A DNA stretch of 14,240 nucleotides from Blastocladiella britannica (taxonomy: Eukaryota; Blastocladiomycota; Blastocladiomycetes; Blastocladiales; Blastocladiaceae), in assembly GCA_025349905.2 (NCBI GenBank), contig MU625008.1, positions 1 to 14,240 on the forward strand. The letters run 5' to 3'. Position 1 is the first letter of the stretch. The number at the start of each line of letters is the position of its first letter. This document shows, in pieces, positions 7,744 to 14,240 of this stretch. The notes under the pieces were generated by a model. It saw only the letters and a list, made by a program, of their open reading frames with translations, was not told the DNA's origin and did no database searches. A program made the position numbers and the translations under genes.

Positions 7744-7749
7744 AATAAA
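7744..7749 (+). terminator. Polyadenylation signal AATAAA of the subtilase gene
   Basis: AATAAA lies 8 bases after the subtilase stop and inside the 17-bp gap to the end of the convergent MET22 coding region. Cleavage downstream of it would place the subtilase 3' end antisense to the last MET22 exon. Confidence 0.55.
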
Positions 7750-7753
7750 TTCT

Positions 7754-9094
7754 TTACATTTTCGCACGAGCCAGAGCCGACGCTTCCGCGTACGCAGCAA
7801 ACGACGGGTCATGCTGCACTGCGTCCAGGATCCGATCGTGGAAAGCCTGTGGGCCGCAGGTGGCCAAGATGCCCGTGTTTTGCGACAACGTCCCGGACGT
7901 GGCAAACAGGAGGCGGTCGCCAAATAGGTCGGTAACGATCCCGCCGGCTTCGGTGACGATCAACGATCCGCTCGCATGGTCCTTTTTATAAAATCAGCTC
8001 GCGAAAAGGGGATCCAATGAAAGGAGGGCGTACCCAAATCTTTTCCTTGTACTCGGGATCCTTGAGCACACGCAAGTAAATATTGCCGTCGCCACGAGCC
8101 AGAGCAGCGTACTTGCACTGCGAGTCGACGCGGAGCGGGGGCACGTCCGAGATTCCGAGCGCGCGCATCACGCTGGCCGACATGGCGTGGTTCGAGTGGC
8201 CCGACTCGTAGCTCTCGAGCAGTCGCGGCAGCTGTGTCGCTCCCGTTGAATCGGGGGCAACGCTGTCGGTGTGAATACGCGCTGACGATGTCTGATACGT
8301 CTCTGGATCGGCGGACAGGCTCATCTATTTCAATACTTTGAGCAACCAAATCAACCAATAAAATGAATGGGAAATACCTGGAATGCACCCTCGCCCTTGA
8401 CGGCCCACATCAATGTGCCGGCAGAGTGTTCGGATACGCCACCGGATCCAAGTCCGCCGGCATACGGCAAGTTCGGGCACGCCAGAACGCCCACTTGCAC
8501 CTCGTTATGTTCCAGAAGCGCAAGGCACACCGCGTACTGTTGCTTGCGCAGAAACCCTTTGGTACCATCGACCGGATCCTAATTATTTTTTCGCATGTAC
8601 CATGAGACTATTCATAATGAGAAATGGCACACGACGTACCAGTGTCCAGTACCGCTTGGCGTCGGCCTTTGCCTGCGCGCCGCTCGCCCGATCAATTAGG
8701 TCAAACCACTGCAAGAGACACGCAGGCGTAAATGCCAGGCTATCGAAATATTAAGTATATAGTGTACCCCGTCCCGCTGAATACTGTCCGCGTCGGCAAC
8801 TCCGGCCATGGTGGACGCAATCACGCCGACAACGCGATCGCCGAGAGCACGGTCGGACCGCAACGCGCTCGCCTCCTCCTCGCCAATGATGGCGTCGTTG
8901 GCCGCCACGGAGTCGCGGGACAGGTACATGGACACGATCGCCTGGGCGGCAAAGTCGGCGACGGTCACGGGAGACTTGTCTACTTTACTGATAGCGTCGA
9001 CAGTTGGGGCCAGCGCCGATTGCACAACCGCGGTGGCGCGCGACGCTGCGTGCACGGCGCGGATGGCCAGAGCGAGTTCGCGTTGGAATTTCAT
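7754..9094 (-). CDS. MET22: 3'(2'),5'-bisphosphate nucleotidase (Met22/Hal2 type)
   Basis: The enzyme removes the 3' phosphate from 3'-phosphoadenosine 5'-phosphate, giving AMP. It clears the by-product of sulfate assimilation and is sensitive to lithium and sodium in yeast. Five exons (9094-8768, 8708-8640, 8578-8378, 8324-8034, 7981-7754), all joined in phase 0 over introns of 59, 61, 53 and 52 nt, encode 371 aa, near the ~357 of yeast Met22. Metal-binding motifs of the inositol-phosphatase superfamily are present: SPVTVADFAAQA (Asp47), IIGEEEA (Glu72/Glu73), LDPVDGTKGFLR (Asp133, Asp136) and DHASGSLIVTEAGG (Asp297). DGTKGFLR separates it from plain inositol monophosphatases. Its ATG is only 29 bp after the CAPZB stop, so its promoter must lie inside CAPZB or the two share a transcript. 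Confidence 0.93.
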
Positions 9095-9123
9095 TGCAAT
9101 TTTTTAACGAGGAAAGAGGACCC

Positions 9124-10243
9124 TTATTGGCGGTTGTTGCGGGCCGCCAGCTTAGCAAACAGCTCGTTATTCACCGCCGCCTGCTTCTTGGCCTCGCCCA
9201 GGTCCACGGGCGACCGCACGTCGTTGACAATGTCCTTGGTCTTGGCAAAGTACACCGACGACAGCGACTCGCGCATCTTGAACTCCATGTCCTCGACCAT
9301 GCGGCCCAGGTTGAGCAAGTGCGACGCCTTGTCGTCGATCGGCAGGTCTTGTTCTTGCTGTTACATGTATTCTTTGAGTAAATGATGTCCTTCAAATATA
9401 AAAGTGCAAGAAACGAACCAGTCGCGTCAAAGATCCCGACAAGTCAATCTCGCCCGTCTGGGCGGCAGAACCGGACAGCACCGAGAGCATGACGGTGGAG
9501 GTCAAGCGGTAGTGTGCCACTCGGTTGGGCCGCTCCGTGACCGAGAATACGTGGATCGAGTCCCAGGACGCCTGAGTGCCGCCTTCGTTGGTGGCTACGA
9601 ATACAAATACGTGAGAGCTCTTGTGGTCGGTCAGAATAGAAAAAAAAAAGCGTCGTACTCTTCTTGATCAGAATGACACTGGCAAAGCCGTCGTCCATGT
9701 CCCACATGTAGACCGAGGACACGCCGCCCTCGTAATATCTATTAACTTATAATATTAGTGTGCATCTTATTGAAATGAAAAAGCAGAACCGTACAGATCA
9801 CGGTAGGTGTCAAAGGCACCATTGGCAGCCTCCTCCAGCTTGCGCAGCTGTGGGGACGGCACCGCGCCATCGTGGAGCGGCGGATCGTACTCGTTGGACC
9901 AGGGTGAGCTGTGCACACATATATCTCAGCGCCACATTGCAACCACCATTCAAGTAACAAGGTATACCGGTACGAGTCGCCGTCACGGTTGTAGTCGCAG
10001 ATGAGGTACTCGCGGCCGGTCTGCTTGCACACCAGGCGCTTGAGTGGCTGGTCCACCGCCGTCAGCAGATCCTCGGTCAGGTGCGGGGCCAGCTCCACCA
10101 GCTGCACCAGGTGGCGGTCCACGTGCCGGGGCGGGAGGCGGCGCAGGAGGTCGAGCGCGCGGTCGAATTGTTGGTCGGCCTGTTACATTATTTTCTATGA
10201 GTATATTTCTCTATTTCATTCGTACTTGGACTTGCCGTACCAT
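9124..10243 (-). CDS. CAP2: F-actin capping protein beta subunit
   Basis: It forms the heterodimer with capping protein alpha that blocks actin filament barbed ends. Seven exons are proposed: 10243-10241 (the ATG alone), 10179-9968, 9908-9795, 9738-9659, 9594-9419 and 9357-9124, i.e. six coding blocks with five introns of 56-64 nt. The product is 272 aa, the family length. Conserved blocks appear in order: [104 protein letters not shown] and [13 protein letters not shown]. Internal junctions fall in conserved text, so the boundaries are well supported. The first one (ATG directly followed by GTACGG) is chosen because [12 protein letters not shown] matches the family N-terminus. Divergent from the S1/P1 nuclease, start to start 65 bp. 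Correction for clarity: the listed blocks are the complete set, six in number. Confidence 0.95.
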
Positions 10244-10308
10244 TCGAGATTCTTGAGCTTTTTGGCTTGAAGTGACCAAAAAAATCAAAAAAAGAGAACA
10301 AAAATCGA
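10244..10308. promoter_or_regulatory. 65-bp divergent promoter between CAPZB and the S1/P1 nuclease
   Basis: Only 65 bp separate the two start codons. It contains an A-rich stretch on the plus strand (about 10279-10305) and no TATA box. Control elements for both genes probably extend into the CAPZB first intron (10240-10180) or the coding regions. Confidence 0.5.
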
Positions 10309-11442
10309 ATGATCCTCAACATCCTCGTCCTGGTGGTGTTGACCACTTCAGTCGTCATCGTGGATGCGTGGGGAATAGCCGGACACCGTGCCACCGCCGC
10401 CGTGGCCCGATCGCTGCTGACTCCGGCCGCCCGAACTGCCATCAATGCCATTGTCGCCATCCCCTTTGAATCGCACGACACCAACCCACGCCGGCCGGCA
10501 CGCAACTACGCCACGTTCGAGGATCTGGCAGTGTGGCCCGACGACGTGCGCCGCTTTGTGCCTCTGTTCCGGTTTGCCGATCGCTACCATGCCCTCAACT
10601 AGTACTTGTCGTGCTTGACTCTTGGCGCTGAACTGGAATGAATGAATGGATCAACTCATTACGGATGACTCCATAGCGATGACGATCCGACCACCCACCG
10701 GTGCGGAGCCAACGTCTCGGCCTCTCTTCCGCGCGAGTGCGATGGACCCAACCGCAAGTTGTGCGTGGTGACAGCGATCGACCACTTTGCGCGCGAGCTG
10801 GCGGCGATCATTCATCGGTCCTCATCACCAAAGTTCCTGCACCAGCAACTGCAACAACAGCAAGATAAGCAAGTCATGAGGCCTCCCCCGCCTCCGATCG
10901 AGGCCAAGTACGCTCTGGCGTTCCTGACCCACTTTATCGGCGACGTGCACCAGCCTCTGCACGTGTCCGGGTACAAGCGCGGTGGCCAGCAAATGCCGGT
11001 CGAGTTCCGGAACAAGAAATCGCATGTCTCGCTCCACGGCGTGTGGGACACGCTGGCCCCGCAGCTACTGATTGCGCGCGACTACGATGGCAACGAGCTG
11101 CAGTGGCACATGGATCTCGAACGGCGCGCGCTCGTGATTGTGAGCCAGCAGCAGCAACAGAGCCTGTGCGATGACGGGGACAAGGATCCAACCGAGTGTT
11201 TCCAGCAGTCCATCCATTTAATGGGGGATGACGTGCGGACCAGCGCCGAGACATGGGCGCGCGAGTCGGAAGTGCTAGTGTGTTCGGTGGTGTACACGGA
11301 CGAGATTCAGCCCGGAGCACAGACCGCCGGCGCGTACTTTGACGCGTCCAAGGAGGTCATCTCGGATCAGGTGGCCAAGGCTAGCGTCCGACTCGCGGCG
11401 GTGCTGAATGGCATCTTTACGACCTCTGCTCACGTTGTGTGA
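10309..11442 (+). CDS. Secreted S1/P1-type zinc nuclease
   Basis: Class I nucleases of this family cut single-stranded DNA/RNA and remove 3' phosphates using three zinc ions. Exons 10309-10601 and 10677-11442, joined over a 75-nt phase-2 intron, give 352 aa. A signal peptide (residues 1-20, ILVLVVLTTSVVIVDA) would leave Trp21 as the mature N-terminus, which is itself a zinc ligand in P1. All nine expected ligands can be placed: Trp21, His26 (WGIAGHR), Asp78 (VWPDD), His94 (DRYHALNY), His183, Asp187 and His193 (FLTHFIGDVHQPLH), His218 and Asp222 (SLHGVWD). Unusual are two Gln-rich inserts (residues ~153-163 and ~280-285) and a poly-Pro stretch before the third ligand block. The stop TGA (11440-11442) lies within a GTGAGT donor-like sequence, so the C-terminus could be spliced differently. 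Confidence 0.93.
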
Positions 11443-11515
11443 GTGAGAAAGCTTTCTTCTTTCATTTTCAAAAAGTCAAAGTCGCCGGATTTCATTCAAA
11501 TTTTTCCGAATGCAG
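11439..11515 (+). other. Intron-like segment between the S1/P1 nuclease and the downstream ORF
   Basis: The segment begins with consensus donor GTGAGT, is 77 nt, T/A-rich with pyrimidine tracts, and ends TGCAG. The only stop of the nuclease and the only ATG proposed for the next ORF (11510) both lie in or on it. Splicing from 11439 would add a 42-codon tail ending at 11642; a phase-0 donor at 11437 (GTGTGA) would fuse the nuclease to the 11510 frame. It may equally be just a short intergenic spacer. Confidence 0.35.
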
Positions 11516-14224
11516 AACGGACAGCAGCTGGGAGCCGCCGCTGCCGCTCTTGTCGCCACAACCATTGCTGAAGAACCATCCGAGAGCCACCATGCCGTGC
11601 ACGAGCCATTCTACGCGTCGGTGCGGCACGCCGTGGTCCTAGTCGTGGTTCTTTCGGCCGCGGTCGCTGCGGCACATGCGCTGCTCCGGCCTCCACCACC
11701 ACGGCCCCCGCCCCTGTCTGCAACACAACACCGACAAAACTCTTGCCGGCGACAGGCACCACCATTACCACCTCTACCATCCACATTGCCTTCCGACCGC
11801 CGTCGCGATGGCGATTGGACGCATTCCGCTTCTGGCCAAAATGGCCGGCCCGACTCGGCACCGTCATTGTCATCCTCGTCGTCCTTTTCAACCGCACTGC
11901 GGCCGGCAATGCTCTCTTCGCGCGCGAGCACGGGTCTGGACTCGTTCTTGGTGGCAGATCTCGAGCCCGCATCGCTTTCTACACTTGCGACCGCTGTGAC
12001 AGAGGACCAGCAACCGTATGCGCATTCTAGTCACCGAATCCTCGACATGGTCCTGTCTCTGGTTGGCCGCCGTCGTCGCCACCACCTCCACAATGGATAT
12101 AATGGTGACGATACCGCCGGGCAGACCCCGATCAAGACCCCACCACCAGCAGCACCATTAGTCACTCATCCACGGTCGACGACGGCAATATACCCACCCC
12201 TGCTCCACTCGCTGACGGGCGGTGTCGCCGATGACCCCATCTTTGCCGCCCCGTTCCATTTCTCGGCGCCCTACGGCTTGCTGGTCACGTCGCTGAGCTT
12301 TGCCATAACCGTGGGTCTCTTGTCAGCTCCGGCCGTAGTGCTGGTGCCACTCTTCCCTGCATTCTGCACCGATATGGCATGGGCCGCTGACTGGATGGTT
12401 GCTGCTGCTCTCGGTGGGTTCCTTCCCCTGGCCCACTTTTACGCCGAAACAGGGACGGTGGATCCGGGCAAAGTGGTGCCGACGGCAGTGGCACGGGAAC
12501 TGACGAGTACTCCATGTAAAACGGGGCGTTGTGATCCTACGAGTGGTGGTACCGCCTCTGCTCCGTCTTCTCCATTGGTATCCAAGCTGTCTCGGTCACA
12601 CCCACCACAATCTTCACGACCATCGTCCGCGGGCCCATCGCCAGAACGCACCACCACCACTACGGCAAAACGGACCGGCTCTCCCTCTTCGCTCGCTTCC
12701 TCATCCGCTCCATCTTCATCGCCGCGATCTTTGCCACCGGCATCTCGTAACGGTGCAGTCACCTCGTCCACACCATCGCGGCCTCCACGAGCAGTGTGGC
12801 CGCGCCTCGTCGAGACCCTGTGTACGCTGCTGCCCCTGTACGGCCTGGTGGGTCTCCTGGTGTACGTGGTGTCGCCCCACCTGGCGTTGCAAGCGATGCA
12901 CCTGGGATCGGTCACGTTCGTGCTGTTTGTCGTGTACCCAGCTGGCTTAACATGGTGTCTCGGCTACCTGCGACGCACGGTCGTTTCGGTGCTGACACCC
13001 AGTCCACAGCCCGGTCAAGTGGAGGGGGACACGATCGACGCGCTGGTCCAGGACCTGGAGACGATCGATGCCAGGATCCAGGCGGCCGAGTCGGAGCGCG
13101 CAGTGTTGCGCGCCCGGGACCTGCATGCCCGGGAGATGTCTGCCCGGGACCGCCAGTCCAAGGCACTTCTTGATTCTGTCGCCAATGATTGTGGGCAGAC
13201 GCCCGAGCTCACCGAGAGCGTGCTGTCCGGCGACACTGCGGTCGGCGAGGACGATGGCGGTGGCGCGCCGGAACCCAAGTCTACTGCTCCCACCAAGGCG
13301 GTGCCGATCATCACGCTTCGGCCGTGCCTATCCGACCAAGGGACCGAGGAGACAGCGTCGACTTCGGATATTGCGACATCGGCGTACCCGCCCGAGTCGC
13401 CCATGGTTCCCATCTCGTACTCCATGGGCATGGGCGATGATGATGGACCATTTCGCGCCACGACTCCATCAGGCACCACCTCATTCTGGTCGGAATCAGC
13501 AGCAGCCGTCGTCGAGCCATCGCCGACCATGCCGCCACCACCACCGCCACCACCACCGCCACCACCACCACCATTCGCCGCGGTGCGTCGGCGAACCCAG
13601 TCCACGCCGGCCCCATTGGCTTCCCGACATGGCGGCGACGGCTCAGCGACGGCAGCCGCGTCCGCGCGGCGCGCGGGGATGCTGGACGAGCGCGTGCGGC
13701 ACCTGTGGCGCGTGCGTGCGGTGCGAGTCGCCAACTTGGACGCGCGGACCGCTGCTGCTGCCACTCGATCTCCTGCCGGGACCGCTCCGGTTACGTTGTA
13801 CTTGACCAAAGCAGGGCGACTGGCTGGGGCCGGCGCACTTACAGTCGGATACTTGGTGTCGCTGGTCTCGGCGCCGGTTCTCCTGCTGCTCTCTGACATG
13901 GTCGGCGACGATGCAGTGACGACCATGGCGGTCCGGACAGTGACGTCGGCGTTTGTGGTGGTCGCGGTTACGGCCGGGTTGGTCAGCGAGCAAGGCGCGT
14001 ACGCAGCGGCTCCACCACCAGGCGCGTCTCGAGTAGCGGTCGAAGTGCGGATCGCGGTGGTATTGGCGGTTGCGGGCGCGTTGCGAGAGGCGGTGGCGGT
14101 GGCGGTGCTGGGATCGGGTGGTATCGAAGGAGAAGGTATGAAGGCGCTGGCCGCGGCGGCCGCGTGGGTGGGCGTGACGATCATGAGTGCTCGGCGTGGG
14201 TACTCGGCGTGGGTGCTGGAGTGA
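11510..14224 (+). CDS. Large multi-pass membrane protein of unknown function (904-codon frame; first half doubtful)
   Basis: One uninterrupted frame runs from ATG 11510 to TGA 14222-14224. Parts in order: a probable transmembrane helix at residues ~40-58 (HAVVLVVVLSAAVAAAHA); a long Ser/Pro/Arg-rich stretch; hydrophobic segments at ~254-306 and ~435-481; a charged helix or coiled coil at ~510-560 (DLETIDARIQAAESERAVLR); an acidic/Ser-rich region; a 14-residue poly-Pro run at ~675-688; and four hydrophobic segments between ~773 and 895 before the stop. From about 12790 to the end the codon use and composition look like real coding sequence. Between about 11690 and 12790 several stretches of this frame are Ser/Pro/Arg/Thr-rich, as expected from out-of-frame reading, while other plus frames look better (see findings). 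No family is recognised. Splicing, frameshifts or decay in the first half are all possible. Confidence 0.55.
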   Translation: MQNGQQLGAAAAALVATTIAEEPSESHHAVHEPFYASVRHAVVLVVVLSAAVAAAHALLRPPPPRPPPLSATQHRQNSCRRQAPPLPPLPSTLPSDRRRDGDWTHSASGQNGRPDSAPSLSSSSSFSTALRPAMLSSRASTGLDSFLVADLEPASLSTLATAVTEDQQPYAHSSHRILDMVLSLVGRRRRHHLHNGYNGDDTAGQTPIKTPPPAAPLVTHPRSTTAIYPPLLHSLTGGVADDPIFAAPFHFSAPYGLLVTSLSFAITVGLLSAPAVVLVPLFPAFCTDMAWAADWMVAAALGGFLPLAHFYAETGTVDPGKVVPTAVARELTSTPCKTGRCDPTSGGTASAPSSPLVSKLSRSHPPQSSRPSSAGPSPERTTTTTAKRTGSPSSLASSSAPSSSPRSLPPASRNGAVTSSTPSRPPRAVWPRLVETLCTLLPLYGLVGLLVYVVSPHLALQAMHLGSVTFVLFVVYPAGLTWCLGYLRRTVVSVLTPSPQPGQVEGDTIDALVQDLETIDARIQAAESERAVLRARDLHAREMSARDRQSKALLDSVANDCGQTPELTESVLSGDTAVGEDDGGGAPEPKSTAPTKAVPIITLRPCLSDQGTEETASTSDIATSAYPPESPMVPISYSMGMGDDDGPFRATTPSGTTSFWSESAAAVVEPSPTMPPPPPPPPPPPPPPFAAVRRRTQSTPAPLASRHGGDGSATAAASARRAGMLDERVRHLWRVRAVRVANLDARTAAAATRSPAGTAPVTLYLTKAGRLAGAGALTVGYLVSLVSAPVLLLLSDMVGDDAVTTMAVRTVTSAFVVVAVTAGLVSEQGAYAAAPPPGASRVAVEVRIAVVLAVAGALREAVAVAVLGSGGIEGEGMKALAAAAAWVGVTIMSARRGYSAWVLE

Positions 14225-14240
14225 ATTTTTTTTTTTTTTT
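14225..14240 (+). other. T-rich tract at window end
   Basis: After AA at 14225-14226 the window ends in a run of T. No feature beyond a 3' flank of the large ORF can be claimed. Confidence 0.3.

Noticed and set aside
6822..7745. 307-codon minus-strand frame opposite the subtilase
   Set aside because: It is Gly/Arg-rich antisense text of the catalytic exon. The plus strand carries the full catalytic triad.
13015..14184. 389-codon minus-strand frame opposite the large membrane ORF
   Set aside because: It is Ala/Ser/Thr/Pro-rich with poly-Gly opposite the poly-Pro, has no recognisable domain, and is explained by strong GC bias at codon positions of the plus strand.
1..14240. tRNA, rRNA or CRISPR-like arrays
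   Set aside because: None seen. Repeats are limited to the element ends and the CGTCCT-type microsatellites, and no regular spacer-repeat pattern or tRNA-like T-loop context was recognised.

Overview
The window is eukaryotic nuclear DNA. GC-rich coding exons are interrupted by short AT-rich introns (mostly 52-93 nt) with GT-AG ends, and the products (TFIIA gamma, STN1, actin-capping protein beta, Met22-type nucleotidase, a proteinase K-like subtilase, S1/P1 nuclease) are typical of fungi. The secreted enzymes, and a leucine-rich-repeat membrane protein with a 'DC...CC...C' N-terminal cap, point to an early-diverging (chytrid or blastocladiomycete-like) fungus. That placement is inference from protein style, not from a marker gene.

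Layout. (1) Bases 1-2450 are repeat-like. An imperfect terminal inverted repeat pair (93-130 and 2376-2410) encloses about 2.3 kb with subterminal AAAAACGG motifs and at least one minus-strand gene of unknown family; this looks like a DNA transposon. (2) 2580-3856 holds the TFIIA small subunit (+) and STN1 (-), arranged tail to tail with their stop codons overlapping in one TTAA. (3) 3857-4164 is a divergent promoter region. (4) 4165-5894 is an eight-exon gene for a 414-aa LRR single-pass membrane protein, with one repeat per exon and a 7-nt micro-exon. (5) 6242-7736 is a secreted subtilase with an unusual C-terminal linker and coiled coil. (6) 7754-9094 (-) is 3'(2'),5'-bisphosphate nucleotidase and 9124-10243 (-) is F-actin capping protein beta. 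(7) 10309-11442 (+) is a secreted S1/P1 zinc nuclease. (8) 11510-14224 (+) is a 904-codon frame for a multi-pass membrane protein of unknown function. In its first half the best coding signal appears to move between frames.

Gene spacing is very tight: stop overlap in TFIIA/STN1, 17 bp between the subtilase and MET22 stops, 29 bp from the CAPZB stop to the MET22 start, 65 bp between the CAPZB and S1/P1 starts, and 67 bp from the S1/P1 stop to the next ATG. The genes do not form one pathway; this is a compact stretch of housekeeping and secreted-enzyme genes next to a mobile element. All exon boundaries were derived by hand from splice sites, reading phase and family resemblance. No database search was run.
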